NCBI RefSeq assembly: GCF_902500225.1
Contig: NZ_LR722653.1
Coordinates: 288,962 to 352,961 of the forward strand
Direction: 5' to 3'
From: Buttiauxella massiliensis
Lineage (GTDB): Bacteria; Pseudomonadota; Gammaproteobacteria; Enterobacterales; Enterobacteriaceae
DNA length: 64,000 bases
The position numbers were made by a program, and so were the translations under genes. This document shows positions 29,079 to 39,683 of this stretch, piece by piece. A model generated the notes under the pieces. It was given only the letters and a program-made list of their open reading frames with translations, was not told the origin of the DNA and made no database searches. How positions within the stretch are numbered: the first letter of the stretch is position 1; each line of letters begins with the position of its first letter.

Positions 29079-30272
29079 TTACTTCAGCAAGTCAGGGAAC
29101 ATTGTTTGTTTCAGTGCCAGTTCCACACCGCGAACTTCAGCCAGACCTTTCAGACGACCAATCGCTGAATAACCTGGGTTAGTTTTCTTGTGCAGATCGT
29201 CAAGCATCTGGTGGCCGTGATCCGGACGCATCGGGATCGGGCGCAGATCGCCGGCGTTTTTACGACGTTGTTCTTCAGCCAGAATCGCTTTCACCACTGC
29301 AACCATGTTCACATCACCTTGCAGGTGCGCGCCTTCATGGAAGGTTTTCGGGTTATCTTCGCGGCAAGTTGCACGCAGATGAGTAAAGTGAATGCGATCG
29401 CCGAAGGTTTCAATCATGCGAACCAGGTCGTTGTCAGCGCGAACGCCATAAGAACCGGTACACATGGTGAAGCCGTTATAAATGCTATCGACCGTTTCTT
29501 TCAGCCATTGCATATCTTCAATGGTAGAAACGATGCGCGGCAGGCCCAGGATTGGTCGCGGTGGATCATCCGGGTGAACTGCAAGACGAACGCCAACTTC
29601 TTCCGCTACCGCAACAATTGCACGCAGGAAGTACGCCATATTTTCGCGCAGCTGTTCTTTACTGATGCCGTCATATTCAGCAAGACGTGCACGGAACTGG
29701 TCAAGAGTGTAACCCTCTTCCGCACCTGGTAAACCAGCAATGATATTGCGGGTCAGTTTTTCTTTTTCGGCATCAGACATATTGTTGAAGTAGCCCAGCG
29801 CCTGGCGCTGCTCTTCTTCGCTGTAGTCAGCTTCAGCGCCTTCGCGCTTGAGGATGTGCAGCTCAAATGCTGCAAATGCAATCTGGTCAAAACGCAGAGC
29901 GCGTGAACCATCTGGCAATTCATATTCCAGATCAGTACGTGTCCAGTCCAGAATCGGCATGAAGTTGTAGCACACGGTGTCGATGCCACATTCTGCCAGG
30001 TTACGAATGCTTTGCTGGTAGTTTGCGATATGCTTATCGAAGTCGCCGGAGTGAGTTTTAATTTCTTCGTGCACCGGAATACTTTCTACTACAGACCAGG
30101 TCAGACCTTTTTCCGCCAATACAGCCAGGCGCTCTTTGATGTCAGCAACCGGCCAAACTTCACCATTTGGGATGTGATGCAAAGCAGTAACGACACCGGT
30201 CGCGCCCGCCTGACGCACATCATCCAGAGATACCGGGTCTTTTGGGCCGTACCAACGCCATGTTTGTTCCAT
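29079..30272 (-). CDS. uxuA: UxuA, mannonate dehydratase
   Basis: It dehydrates D-mannonate to 2-keto-3-deoxygluconate in glucuronate catabolism. It has 397 aa and begins [26 protein letters not shown] as in E. coli UxuA. It carries the metal-site motifs [27 protein letters not shown] and FTHLR. In E. coli it pairs with uxuB at another locus; here it is divergent from yeiQ, a UxuB paralogue. Confidence 0.96.
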   Translation of the reverse strand: MEQTWRWYGPKDPVSLDDVRQAGATGVVTALHHIPNGEVWPVADIKERLAVLAEKGLTWSVVESIPVHEEIKTHSGDFDKHIANYQQSIRNLAECGIDTVCYNFMPILDWTRTDLEYELPDGSRALRFDQIAFAAFELHILKREGAEADYSEEEQRQALGYFNNMSDAEKEKLTRNIIAGLPGAEEGYTLDQFRARLAEYDGISKEQLRENMAYFLRAIVAVAEEVGVRLAVHPDDPPRPILGLPRIVSTIEDMQWLKETVDSIYNGFTMCTGSYGVRADNDLVRMIETFGDRIHFTHLRATCREDNPKTFHEGAHLQGDVNMVAVVKAILAEEQRRKNAGDLRPIPMRPDHGHQMLDDLHKKTNPGYSAIGRLKGLAEVRGVELALKQTMFPDLLK

Positions 30273-30297
30273 CGACAGTTCCTCAGTTTAAGTTGTC

Positions 30298-30463
30298 ATA
30301 CCAATTCTAGAATGCTGTATTGACTACTACCATACCGGATTCTCGCTTACGGTCAAATTTTGCAATGATATTGGTTGATCCAGCTCACATTAAAGGGATA
30401 AAGACAGCAGACCAATTCAATTTGCTGTCATATAACTTTAGACTGAGCCATGTTACCAATTGG
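30298..30463. promoter_or_regulatory. uxuA-yeiQ divergent region with ACCAATT repeats
   Basis: The 211-bp gap contains ACCAATT-type half-sites at about 30300 (ATACCAATT), 30411 (ACCAATT) and 30455 (TTACCAATTGG), plus ATTGGTT near 30370. These resemble the TTGGT/ACCAA halves of hexuronate regulators (UxuR/ExuR). A further GACAGCA/TGCTGTC inverted repeat spans 30403-30429. This suggests shared hexuronate control of both genes. Confidence 0.5.
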
Positions 30464-30483
30464 TTAATCAGGATTTGCATTTT

Positions 30484-31947
30484 ATGAACACAATTGCTTC
30501 AGTCACGTTACCTGCCGATATTCAACAGCCTAATTATGACCGCCGGGCGTTAAAAACTCGCATCGTCCACTTTGGTTTTGGTGCGTTTCACCGCGCACAC
30601 CAAGCGCTGCTGACCGACCGGGTACTCAATAAATTGGGGGGAGACTGGGGCATTTGTGAAATTAGTCTGTTTAGCGGCGACAAACTAATGAGTGCGCTGC
30701 GTGCACAGGACCATTTGTATACCGTATTGGAAAAAGGTCGTGAAGGTAATCAGGCGATTATTGTCGGCGCGGTTAACGAATGCCTGAATGCAAAACTCGA
30801 TGGACTGGGTACCATTATTGAAAAGTTCTGCGAGCCACAAGTTGCGATTGTCTCCCTTACTGTGACTGAAAAGGGCTATTGCATCGACCCGGCGACCGGG
30901 AAACTGGATAGCAGTAACGAGCGTATTATTCACGACCTACAAAACCCTGAAGAACCACATTCGGCTCCGGGCATTTTGGTGGAGGCACTTAATCGTCGCC
31001 GCGAACGTGGACTGCACCCATTTACCGTACTTTCTTGCGACAACATTCCCGACAACGGCCATGTGGTGCGTAACGCCGTGATTGGCATGGCGGAAACGCG
31101 CAGCCAGGAATTAGCCGACTGGATCCGCGAACATGTCACCTTCCCAAGCACCATGGTCGACAGAATCGTACCTGCTGCCACGCCTGAATCACTGCAAGAA
31201 ATCACTGACACACTGGGTGTTGAAGACCCATGCGCGATTTCTGGCGAGCCGTTTATCCAGTGGGTCATTGAAGATAACTTTGTTGCAGGCCGCCCGGCAT
31301 GGGAAGAAGTTGGCGTCGAAATGGTTAACGACGTGATGCCATGGGAACAAATGAAGTTACGCATGTTGAACGGCAGCCACTCATTCCTCGCCTATCTCGG
31401 CTATCTCGCAGGCTATCAGCATATAAATGATTGCATGGCAGATGAGAATTTCCGCAAGGCGGGGCACCGTTTGATGATGCGCGAACAAGCGCCAACACTG
31501 CGCGTTACGGGCGTAAATCTACAGCAGTATGCCCATAACCTGCTCGAGCGTTTTGACAACCCGGCGCTGAAGCACCGCACATGGCAAATTGCGATGGACG
31601 GTAGCCAAAAACTGCCGCAACGGATGCTAGAAAGTGTGCGCTGGCATCTGCAACAAGGCGATGAGTGGCCATGCCTGGCATTAGGCGTTGCCGCCTGGAT
31701 GCGCTATGTCAGCGGTATTGACGACGCGGGTAACGAAATTGATATTCGCGATCCGTTAGCTGAAAAAATTAAAACACTGGTCGCAAACAGCCCTGTTAAT
31801 GAACGCGTTAATGCCGTACTCAGCCTGCATGAAATCTTTGGCAGCGACCTGCCTGCTGATGAACAATTCGTCGCGCGTATTACCGCTGCATGGAATGAGT
31901 TATGCAGCAAAGGTGCGCGAGCAACGGTCGCAAACCTTATCGGTTAA
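30484..31947 (+). CDS. yeiQ: YeiQ, mannitol-dehydrogenase family oxidoreductase (fructuronate reductase-like)
   Basis: An NAD-dependent polyol dehydrogenase of 487 aa, paralogous to UxuB (D-mannonate/fructuronate oxidoreductase). The Rossmann motif HFGFGAFHRAHQA lies near residues 25-40, and the catalytic Lys lies in the MKLRMLNGSHSF region near residue 290. I chose the ATG at 30484 (MNTIASVTLP), as in E. coli YeiQ. Position before yeiR matches E. coli. With uxuA alongside, it could supply the missing UxuB step here. Confidence 0.93.
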   Translation: MNTIASVTLPADIQQPNYDRRALKTRIVHFGFGAFHRAHQALLTDRVLNKLGGDWGICEISLFSGDKLMSALRAQDHLYTVLEKGREGNQAIIVGAVNECLNAKLDGLGTIIEKFCEPQVAIVSLTVTEKGYCIDPATGKLDSSNERIIHDLQNPEEPHSAPGILVEALNRRRERGLHPFTVLSCDNIPDNGHVVRNAVIGMAETRSQELADWIREHVTFPSTMVDRIVPAATPESLQEITDTLGVEDPCAISGEPFIQWVIEDNFVAGRPAWEEVGVEMVNDVMPWEQMKLRMLNGSHSFLAYLGYLAGYQHINDCMADENFRKAGHRLMMREQAPTLRVTGVNLQQYAHNLLERFDNPALKHRTWQIAMDGSQKLPQRMLESVRWHLQQGDEWPCLALGVAAWMRYVSGIDDAGNEIDIRDPLAEKIKTLVANSPVNERVNAVLSLHEIFGSDLPADEQFVARITAAWNELCSKGARATVANLIG

Positions 31948-32080
31948 TTTAACAATCAATGCCTTTAAACCCGCTTCACAAGGATGTGGAGCCGTCCGGG
32001 CTTCATTTTTTGGTAATTGTTGTTCAGGATAGTGATAATTGAACATCACGTAAGGTCCACTCAACCTGTCCGGAGCACTT

Positions 32081-33061
32081 GTGACTAAAACCAACCTGAT
32101 TACCGGTTTCCTCGGTAGCGGCAAAACCACTACCATTCTGCATTTACTTGCCAATAAGCCCGAGCATGAAAAATGGGCTGTGCTGGTCAACGAATTCGGT
32201 GAAGTCGGAATCGACGGCGCGTTATTAGCCGACAGCGGTGCTTTGCTGAAAGAAATTCCCGGCGGCTGTATGTGTTGTGTAAATGGACTGCCGATGCAGG
32301 TAGGGCTCAATACTTTGCTTCGCCAGGGCAAACCTGACCGTCTGCTCATTGAACCGACCGGGCTTGGTCACCCAAAACAAATCCTCGATATGTTGACCGC
32401 CGAAGTTTACCAACCCTGGATCGAACTCAACGCCACTCTGTGTCTGCTTGACCCACGCCAGTTGCTTGATGAACGGGCAGTCAATAATGACAATTTCCGC
32501 GATCAACTTGCTGCTGCTGATATCGTCATTGCAAATAAAGAAGACCGTGCCAGCGATGAAAGCCGCGCGGCTCTTAACGAGTGGTGGCTGCGTGAGGGTG
32601 CTGGGCGGGAAATGATCACCGCGCAAAATGGTCATATCGATATTAGCCTTCTTGATAAACCACGCCAAAACCTGCGCGAGATACCATCCAGTCCGGATCA
32701 TAACCACAGTCATGCAGCAACACGTGGGCTAGCGGCATTAAGTTTGCCTGAACATCAACGCTGGCGGCGCAGCATCAATAGTGGCCAGGGCTATGTGGGC
32801 TGCGGATGGATTTTTGATGCCGACACACTATTTGACACAGTAGGTGTTCTGGAATGGGCTAGACTTGCTCCTGTCGACCGCGTCAAAGGTGTGCTGCGTA
32901 TTGCGGAAGGTTTAGTACGGATCAACCGTCAGGGCCTTGATTTCCATATTGAAACGCAGAATGCCGCACCACCTGACAGCCGCATAGAGTTAATACATAG
33001 CGGTGACGTTGACTGGAATGCGCTACAAACTACATTGTTGAAGCTACGTTTAAGTTTGTGA
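32081..33061 (+). CDS. yeiR: YeiR, zinc-binding COG0523 GTPase
   Basis: A G3E-family GTPase linked to zinc homeostasis, 326 aa. The Walker A motif GFLGSGKTT is at residues 9-17, and the family's metal motif GCMCC (Cys63, Cys65, Cys66) follows. The NKED-type guanine motif (IANKEDR) is near residue 150, and the CobW C-terminal domain makes up the last third. Translation begins with GTG after a CCGGAG site. It lies between yeiQ and lpxT as in E. coli. Confidence 0.94.
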   Translation: MTKTNLITGFLGSGKTTTILHLLANKPEHEKWAVLVNEFGEVGIDGALLADSGALLKEIPGGCMCCVNGLPMQVGLNTLLRQGKPDRLLIEPTGLGHPKQILDMLTAEVYQPWIELNATLCLLDPRQLLDERAVNNDNFRDQLAAADIVIANKEDRASDESRAALNEWWLREGAGREMITAQNGHIDISLLDKPRQNLREIPSSPDHNHSHAATRGLAALSLPEHQRWRRSINSGQGYVGCGWIFDADTLFDTVGVLEWARLAPVDRVKGVLRIAEGLVRINRQGLDFHIETQNAAPPDSRIELIHSGDVDWNALQTTLLKLRLSL

Positions 33062-33102
33062 GCCTACCCTTTCGTCTTTGTTAAAATATCTAATGATTTC
33101 GT

Positions 33103-33810
33103 ATGAATAATATTCGATTACCTCTCATCCTGATGCTTAATGCACTTGGGTTAGCACTATTTTTTAGTTGGTACCTGCCCGAGGGGCATGGTTTTTGGTT
33201 TACCCTGGACTCCGGGATCTTCCATTTCTTTAACCGCGAGCTGGTGAAGAGTCACGCCTTCCTTGTGTTTGTTGCCGTGACCAATAATCGGGTGTTTGAT
33301 GGCATTTCGCTATTAGCGATGGGTTCACTGTTTTTCTGTTACTGGCGCAAAGAGTCAGCGACAGGCCGCCGACGCATGTTCATCATGGGTATTGTGATGT
33401 TATTTTGCGCAATTATTATCAATCAACTTGGCCATTTGATTCCCGAATCTCACGTCAGCCCAACGCTCTATTTCACGGATATTCACCGTGTCAGCGAATT
33501 GCTGCATTTCCCAACTAAAGATGCGTCTAAGGATAGTTTCCCTGGTGATCATGGATTAATGCTGCTGATTTTCACCGGCTTCATGCTGCGATATTTCGGT
33601 AAAAAAGCGTTTGCTATTGCTGTAATTATTTTCCTTATTTTCATCATGCCGCGCATGATGATTGGCGCACATTGGTTCACTGATATCTTCGTCGGCTCGT
33701 TATCTATTGCTCTCGTTGGGTTGCCCTGGGCTCTATTAACCCCATTAAGCGATGGGTTAATTAATCTCCTGGATCGTTATTTACCCGTCAAAAAAAGAAC
33801 AATTCAATAA
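33103..33810 (+). CDS. lpxT: LpxT, lipid A 1-diphosphate synthase
   Basis: This inner-membrane PAP2-family phosphotransferase moves phosphate from undecaprenyl pyrophosphate to lipid A at the periplasmic face. It has 235 aa and six spans. The PAP2 signature parts are KDASKDSFPGDHG near residue 140 and GAHWFTDIFVG near residue 187. It ends at a strong terminator. Confidence 0.93.
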   Translation: MNNIRLPLILMLNALGLALFFSWYLPEGHGFWFTLDSGIFHFFNRELVKSHAFLVFVAVTNNRVFDGISLLAMGSLFFCYWRKESATGRRRMFIMGIVMLFCAIIINQLGHLIPESHVSPTLYFTDIHRVSELLHFPTKDASKDSFPGDHGLMLLIFTGFMLRYFGKKAFAIAVIIFLIFIMPRMMIGAHWFTDIFVGSLSIALVGLPWALLTPLSDGLINLLDRYLPVKKRTIQ

Positions 33811-34231
33811 CAACAAATAAACATTATTTTCAGCAATCATCAGAAACCAGAAATGATTGCTGTCTGTTTTTTAGTCACTCACATGGAGCGACTAATATTT
33901 AACCTGCCATCTTCATTAGATAAATGAAGTACCTGCACAGATAAGCAACAGTTCTGGTTAACAACTATGCAATATTACTTTTTACCTTTTAACATCACAA
34001 TTTCTTATAAAATTTCAGAGAAAACCGCTCGCCATGCCTGATTTGATGAGGTAACCTCGAATACGTTTTGCGCTGAAGCCCAATTCATTTGTTATGTGAA
34101 TAATTTTGTGCGACAAACCACAGTTTTGTTCATTAGCATTTGTCTCATGGCGCGCAGGTAATTAGTCTCGTCACGTTGGTATTTTGTATAACGATATTTA
34201 TCGTAAAGGACATCAAGGGATAACAAACATA
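33811..34231. other. lpxT-mepS intergenic region
   Basis: These 421 bp are AT-rich and contain the lpxT terminator (33831-33873). The rest is probably the promoter and long leader of mepS; I see no ORF or operator I can support. E. coli mepS also has a long upstream region. Confidence 0.6.
33831..33873 (+). terminator. Terminator of lpxT
   Basis: A 10-bp perfect stem CAGCAATCAT / ATGATTGCTG with a 12-nt loop, followed by a T-rich run. Confidence 0.8.
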
Positions 34232-34798
34232 ATGGTCAAGTCTCAGCCTATTTTGAGATATATCTTGCGGGTAATTCCCGCCGTTGCTGTGGCAGTATTG
34301 CTGTCAGCATGTAGTTCGACAAACACCGCAAATATGCATTCTGAGACGCATGCAGTCGGCAATAAAGATGGTTTTTTACTGCAAGCTTCTCAGGATGAAT
34401 TCGAAGAGATGGTCCGTAATGTAGATGTGAAATCACGTCTTATGGATCAATATGCAAGTTGGAAAGGCGTTCGTTATCGCCTCGGTGGCAGTAATAGAAG
34501 CGGCATTGATTGTTCTGCATTTGTGCAGCGCACATTCCGTGAACAATTTGGTTTAGAGTTGCCTCGTTCAACTTCTGAACAGCAGGATTCAGGTAAATCG
34601 ATTTCACGTAGTAAATTACGTACTGGCGATTTAGTTCTGTTCCGTGCGGGTTCAACGGGTCGACATGTTGGAATCTATATCGGTAACAACCAGTTTGTAC
34701 ATGCTTCCACCAGCAGTGGTGTGACGATTTCAAGCATGGATGAGCCTTACTGGAAAAAGCGTTACAACGAAGCGCGACGTGTATTGAGCCGTAGTTAA
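34232..34798 (+). CDS. mepS: MepS (Spr), peptidoglycan DD-endopeptidase lipoprotein
   Basis: This outer-membrane lipoprotein cleaves D-Ala-mDAP crosslinks to allow murein growth. It has 188 aa from the ATG at 34232 ([10 protein letters not shown]), the E. coli length. The lipobox LLSAC gives lipidation at Cys27. The NlpC/P60 domain has the nucleophile Cys in [12 protein letters not shown] and the His residues in GRHVGIYIG and FVHASTSSG. The family's native turnover is by the NlpI-Prc system. Confidence 0.96.
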   Translation: MVKSQPILRYILRVIPAVAVAVLLSACSSTNTANMHSETHAVGNKDGFLLQASQDEFEEMVRNVDVKSRLMDQYASWKGVRYRLGGSNRSGIDCSAFVQRTFREQFGLELPRSTSEQQDSGKSISRSKLRTGDLVLFRAGSTGRHVGIYIGNNQFVHASTSSGVTISSMDEPYWKKRYNEARRVLSRS

Positions 34799-34863
34799 TG
34801 CGCTCCTTGCAGACAGTTACTCCCTTGGCTGTTCTGCAAGACAACAATATGACGAGACAAAAC

Positions 34864-34888
34864 AACGCTGCTTATGCAGCGTTTTTTA
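34864..34888 (+). terminator. Terminator of mepS
   Basis: AACGCTGC-TTAT-GCAGCGTT followed by TTTT. Confidence 0.88.
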
Positions 34889-35034
34889 TTGCCTGAAATT
34901 CATCCAGTTAAATAATTCTAAAATGATGATGGTTTTCGTTCGAAACTTTATGACGCATTGATCGTTTTTGCGTTATAGTCCAAAAAAACGCAAATAAACA
35001 ATCAGTCTCTTGCGCCTGCAGGAACCATTCATAC

Positions 35035-36612
35035 ATGTTTTCTAAAAATATTTTCTCACGTTACTTTACCTCTGTCCGGCAAATAGCCGCCTTCAGTATT
35101 TTGGCCGGCGTGCTTGCCGCGCTATTGATTGGCGGAATAACTAGCCTGACATTGCACAGCAAGCGTGAAGCCAGCTACGACACACTAACTGAAGATATGC
35201 GTGAATATCTCAGCACCTTTTTCCAGGACCTCCAATCGACTATCAGCGGCATTCAACCGTTAACCCTTTCAGACTGCCATCAAGTCTCCGGCGAATTAAC
35301 CGCGCGCGCAGCCTTTAACGCTAACGTTCGCGCCTTTGCATTAGTTCGTAACGGCAATGCCTACTGTTCCTCGGCTACAGGCAGCATGTTGATGGAGATG
35401 CATCAGCTTTCCCCGGATATCGATATCAATAAAAATATCGATTTGGTTATCATGCTCGGTACCCCAATGATGCCCGGTAAGCCGACTATTGCCGCATGGT
35501 TTAAAAATCCGGTAATTGAGGGGCGTGGGGTTTTCGCCACCCTGAACGTAAATCTTACACCGTATCTATTGTTCACTACTCGCCAGAGCGACATGGTGTC
35601 GATGGCGATCATCGCTGGCGATAAAGCGCTAACCACAATATCCAGCAATGTGATGAATGCTGCGAGCCTACCGAAGCATCCTACGCGCGTGATAGTCATG
35701 GAAGACTTCCCCATCAAGATAGCGTTGTATGGCAAAACCTGGCCTGTAGAAGACATTCAAATCTCGATTCTGACCGGGCTCGTATTCGGCATCCTGGGTG
35801 GTGCGCTATGCGCCTATTTCCTGACGGTGCGCCTACGTTCCGGTAAAGAGATTTTGATGGGTATTAAACGCGGGCAATTTTATGTTGTATATCAGCCGGT
35901 AGTTGATGCCAAAGAGTTAAAAATGTCAGGCGTAGAAGTATTGATGCGCTGGAACCACCCAATTGCAGGGCCTATTCCTCCCGATGCATTTATTGCATTC
36001 GCCGAAGCACAGCAATTGATCGTTCCCCTCACCCGCCATTTGTTTGAATTGATTGCACGCGATGCCAAAAAGCTCCAGCACATCTTACCGGCTGGTGCGC
36101 GCCTCGGCGTTAATCTGGCTCCTAGCCATTTACACTCACCAACCTTTAAAGAAGATATTCAAGCCTTTGCCGCCTCATTGCCCCTTCATCATTTCCAGTT
36201 AATTTTCGAAATCACTGAACGAGATATGGTGAAAGAAAATGAAGCCAGCTGCCTGTTTACATGGATGAATGAGCAAGGATTTCAAACTGCAGTCGATGAT
36301 TTTGGCACGGGGCACAGCGCACTTATCTATCTTGAACGCTTTAAGCTGGATTATCTGAAGATCGATCGCGGCTTTGTTAATTCTATAGGTTTAGAAACTG
36401 TAACATCCCCAGTACTTGATGCCGTATTAACCCTTGCTCGCAAGCTAAGCATGACGACAGTTGCAGAAGGTGTGGAAACACCTGAGCAAGCCAAATGGTT
36501 AATCGATCGAGGGGTGAATTATTTACAAGGCTACTATTTCGCCCGCCCACTCACTCTTGAACAATTGCAGTCATGGGGCGGTCAGCAAAAAACCTACGAT
36601 GAACTTGCTTGA
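35035..36612 (+). CDS. pdeN: PdeN (Rtn), CSS-EAL cyclic-di-GMP phosphodiesterase
   Basis: A membrane-bound c-di-GMP phosphodiesterase of 525 aa. It has an N-terminal span (about 16-40), a periplasmic CSS-motif domain (Cys in LSDCHQ and YCSSATG), a second span (about 245-265), and a C-terminal EAL domain. The EAL residues look intact: EVLMRW (Glu), GVNLAP (Asn), FEITERD (Glu), VDDFGTG (two Asp), YLKIDRGF (Lys) and VAEGVET (Glu). Disulfide state of the CSS domain controls the family. The place between mepS and yejA matches E. coli rtn. Confidence 0.9.
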   Translation: MFSKNIFSRYFTSVRQIAAFSILAGVLAALLIGGITSLTLHSKREASYDTLTEDMREYLSTFFQDLQSTISGIQPLTLSDCHQVSGELTARAAFNANVRAFALVRNGNAYCSSATGSMLMEMHQLSPDIDINKNIDLVIMLGTPMMPGKPTIAAWFKNPVIEGRGVFATLNVNLTPYLLFTTRQSDMVSMAIIAGDKALTTISSNVMNAASLPKHPTRVIVMEDFPIKIALYGKTWPVEDIQISILTGLVFGILGGALCAYFLTVRLRSGKEILMGIKRGQFYVVYQPVVDAKELKMSGVEVLMRWNHPIAGPIPPDAFIAFAEAQQLIVPLTRHLFELIARDAKKLQHILPAGARLGVNLAPSHLHSPTFKEDIQAFAASLPLHHFQLIFEITERDMVKENEASCLFTWMNEQGFQTAVDDFGTGHSALIYLERFKLDYLKIDRGFVNSIGLETVTSPVLDAVLTLARKLSMTTVAEGVETPEQAKWLIDRGVNYLQGYYFARPLTLEQLQSWGGQQKTYDELA

Positions 36613-36615
36613 GCC

Positions 36616-36653
36616 CAGCCAACGCCGATGCTGCTTGAAGTATGGCGGCTATA
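36616..36653. repeat. ERIC fragment (right end only)
   Basis: CAGCCAACGC...CTGCTTGAAGTATGGCGGCTATA matches the right end of the ERIC at 14805-14925 over about 38 bp. It starts four bases after the pdeN stop. Confidence 0.7.
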
Positions 36654-36768
36654 ACTTATGATTTATCATCATGGCGTTATAACGCGGCGGGGCGTTGCCT
36701 GGACACTGATATTGTTTCGGGATGAAATAATTAGGTAAGCTCCTCCCCAACAAGGATTGATCTATACG

Positions 36769-38577
36769 ATGTTTGCCCGTATTTTCACCCTGCTGAGTCT
36801 TTGCCTGATTGCAGCCCCAGGCCTTGCTGAGAACATCAAGGAAAGCTACTCCTTTGCCGTTTTAGGGGAACCTAAATACGCCATCAACTTCACCCATTTT
36901 GATTATGTTAACCCTGCAGCTCCGAAAGGCGGGGATATCACGCTCTCGGCAATTGGCACCTTTGATAACTTCAACCGCTATGCTCTGCGCGGCAATCCGG
37001 GTGTAAGCACCGAAACCCTATATGACACGCTTTTTGCCAACGCCGATGACGAGCCGGGAAGCTACTACCCGCTGGTCGCTGAGATGGCGCGCTACCCAGA
37101 TAACTTTGCGTGGGCTGAAATCGAAATTAATCCGCAGGCACGTTTTCATGATGGGACGCCCATAAAAGCCAGCGATGTAGCCTTTACCTTCAATAAATTT
37201 ATGACCGAAGGCGTACCGCAATTTCGTCTGGTTTATAAGGGCGCAAAAGTGAGAGCAATTGCCCCTTTAACGGTACGCATTGAACTGGCAACACCCAGTA
37301 AAGAACGAATGTTAGGTTTGTTCTCACTACCTGTGCTCCCTGAAAAATTCTGGAAGAATCATAAACTCAGCGATCCTCTGTCTGCTCCCCCTCTGGCAAG
37401 TGGTCCCTACAAAATAACGGCCTGGCGTATGGGGCAATACATCACCTACTCACGTGTCAGGGATTACTGGGCCGCCAATTTGCCAGTTAACCGCGGGCGC
37501 TGGAATTTTGACTCCATTCGGTACGACTATTACCTCGACGACAACGTCGCTTTCGAAGCTTTCAAAGCCGGAGCGTTCGATTTTCGTAACGAAGTTTCAG
37601 CCAAAAACTGGGCCACGCGCTACATTGGAAAAAATTTCGCTAACCATTTCATCGTAAAAGAAGAACAGTCCAACGATGCGGCGCAAGATGCACGCTGGCT
37701 GGCATTTAACATTCAGCGTCCAATTTTTGAAAACCGGAAAGTACGCGAAGCGATTGGCCTGGCCTTTGATTTTGAGTGGATGAACAAAGCGCTTTTCTAT
37801 GGCGCTTACAGTCGAGCAAACAGTTATTTCCAGAATACAGAATATGCCGCTCGTGATTACCCACATGCGGATGAGCTCATCCTCCTGGCGCCCATGAAAA
37901 AGGATTTACCGCCAGAAGTATTCACCAGCATCTACAACCCGCCAGAATCGAGCGGCAATGGTTTTGACCGAGAAAACCTGCTCAAAGCCATGACGTTGTT
38001 AAAAGAGGCTGGATGGGAGCTGAAAGACCAGAAACTCATCAATGTTGAAACAGGTAAACCCTTCACCTTCGAATTGCTGATAGGGGCTACCGGTAATACA
38101 CAATGGGTTTTGCCGTTCCAGCATAATTTACAACGGTTGGGGATCACGATGGAGATTCGCCAGGTCGACAACTCGCAGCTTACTAACCGCATGCGCAAGA
38201 GGGATTACGATATGATCCCAACGCTTTATAGCGCCATGCCATATCCCAGTGCTGACGTGCAAATCGCATGGGCTTCGGAATACGTTGATTCCACATACAA
38301 CGCCCCCGGAGTGAAAAGCCCGGTGGTTGACGAACTGATTTCTCAGATTGTTGCTAATCAAGGCGATAAACAAAAACTGCTTCCCTTAGGCAGGGCTCTG
38401 GATCGCGTACTGACATGGAATTACTACATGATCCCGATGTGGTACATGGCCGCAGATCGTTTCGCCTGGTGGAACAAGTTTTCAAAGCCGGCTATTCATC
38501 CGTTATACGCAACCGGGTTTGATACCTGGTGGTACGACGTCAATAAAGCCGCACAATTACCAGCCAACAGGCGTTAA
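36769..38577 (+). CDS. yejA: YejA, periplasmic peptide-binding protein
   Basis: The SBP-family 5 receptor of the YejABEF ABC importer, which takes up peptides and in E. coli carries the antibiotic microcin C. It has 602 aa with a signal peptide ending near APGLAEN and the family start [18 protein letters not shown] chose the ATG at 36769, with AAGGA upstream; a TTG at 36757 is unlikely. It is first in yejABEF and ends 8 bp before yejB. Confidence 0.95.
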   Translation: MFARIFTLLSLCLIAAPGLAENIKESYSFAVLGEPKYAINFTHFDYVNPAAPKGGDITLSAIGTFDNFNRYALRGNPGVSTETLYDTLFANADDEPGSYYPLVAEMARYPDNFAWAEIEINPQARFHDGTPIKASDVAFTFNKFMTEGVPQFRLVYKGAKVRAIAPLTVRIELATPSKERMLGLFSLPVLPEKFWKNHKLSDPLSAPPLASGPYKITAWRMGQYITYSRVRDYWAANLPVNRGRWNFDSIRYDYYLDDNVAFEAFKAGAFDFRNEVSAKNWATRYIGKNFANHFIVKEEQSNDAAQDARWLAFNIQRPIFENRKVREAIGLAFDFEWMNKALFYGAYSRANSYFQNTEYAARDYPHADELILLAPMKKDLPPEVFTSIYNPPESSGNGFDRENLLKAMTLLKEAGWELKDQKLINVETGKPFTFELLIGATGNTQWVLPFQHNLQRLGITMEIRQVDNSQLTNRMRKRDYDMIPTLYSAMPYPSADVQIAWASEYVDSTYNAPGVKSPVVDELISQIVANQGDKQKLLPLGRALDRVLTWNYYMIPMWYMAADRFAWWNKFSKPAIHPLYATGFDTWWYDVNKAAQLPANRR

Positions 38578-38585
38578 GGGAATAT

Positions 38586-39683
38586 ATGGGAAGTTATCTG
38601 TTACGTCGCTTGTTGCTGATAATCCCCACGTTGTGGGCAATTATCACCATCAATTTTTTCATCGTACAGATAGCACCTGGCGGCCCTGTAGATCAGGCTA
38701 TTGCAGCAATTCAGTTTGGCCATGGTTCGGGAATGCCGGGTATGAGTACTGACACTATGGGCAGCGGCCATGCGCGTGTTGGCGTGGGTAACGTTGGTGA
38801 CAGCCAGTACCGAGGAGCTCGCGGTCTCGACCCGGAAGTGATTGCTGAAATCACTCATCGCTATGGTTTTGATAAACCGATCCATGAACGCTACTTCAAA
38901 ATGCTTGGCGATTATTTGCGTTTTGACTTCGGTGAAAGCCTGTTTCGCAGCGCATCCGTTATCCATCTGATTAAAGAAAGCCTGCCGGTTTCTATCTCAA
39001 TTGGCCTATGGAGCACGCTGATTATCTATATCGTGTCGATCCCACTCGGCATACGAAAAGCCGTCAGTAATGGCAGCAGTTTTGATATCTGGAGTAGCAC
39101 TTTTATTATCATTGGCTACGCCATTCCCGCATTCTTATTCGCAATTTTGCTGATTGTATTGTTTGCCGGTGGCAGTTATCTGGACTGGTTCCCACTACGC
39201 GGGTTGGTGTCGACCAATTTCGATACCTTACCGTGGTACGGGAAAATTATTGACTACCTCTGGCACATCACCTTGCCGGTGCTGGCAACAGTGGTCGGAG
39301 GCTTTGCGACCTTAACCATGCTGACGAAGAACTCGTTTCTTGATGAAATTCGTAAACAATATGTGGTTACAGCCCGCGCTAAAGGGCTGAGTGAAAAGAA
39401 AATCCTCTATCGCCATGTTTTCCGCAACGCCATGCTTTTAGTGATTGCTGGCTTTCCTGCCACGTTCATCGGTATGTTTTTTACCGGTTCACTGCTAATC
39501 GAAGTGATGTTCTCGCTAAATGGCCTGGGTTTATTGGGCTATGACTCAACCATTTCACGCGATTACCCGGTGATGTTTGGCACACTATACATATTTACGC
39601 TCATTGGTTTGCTACTGAACATTTTGAGCGACATCACTTACACGCTGGTCGATCCGCGTATTGATTTTGAGGGGCGTGGATGA
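38586..39683 (+). CDS. yejB: YejB, peptide ABC transporter permease
   Basis: This inner-membrane permease has 365 aa and about six spans. The DppB-type start [20 protein letters not shown] and the EAA loop [23 protein letters not shown] near residue 260 are clear. Its stop overlaps the yejE start by 4 bp (ATGA), so the two are coupled. Confidence 0.96.
   Translation: MGSYLLRRLLLIIPTLWAIITINFFIVQIAPGGPVDQAIAAIQFGHGSGMPGMSTDTMGSGHARVGVGNVGDSQYRGARGLDPEVIAEITHRYGFDKPIHERYFKMLGDYLRFDFGESLFRSASVIHLIKESLPVSISIGLWSTLIIYIVSIPLGIRKAVSNGSSFDIWSSTFIIIGYAIPAFLFAILLIVLFAGGSYLDWFPLRGLVSTNFDTLPWYGKIIDYLWHITLPVLATVVGGFATLTMLTKNSFLDEIRKQYVVTARAKGLSEKKILYRHVFRNAMLLVIAGFPATFIGMFFTGSLLIEVMFSLNGLGLLGYDSTISRDYPVMFGTLYIFTLIGLLLNILSDITYTLVDPRIDFEGRG

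Noticed and set aside
30484..31947. Naming this gene uxuB because it faces uxuA
   Set aside because: The N-terminus and the position before yeiR match yeiQ; it is a UxuB paralogue, so function may overlap but the ortholog is yeiQ.
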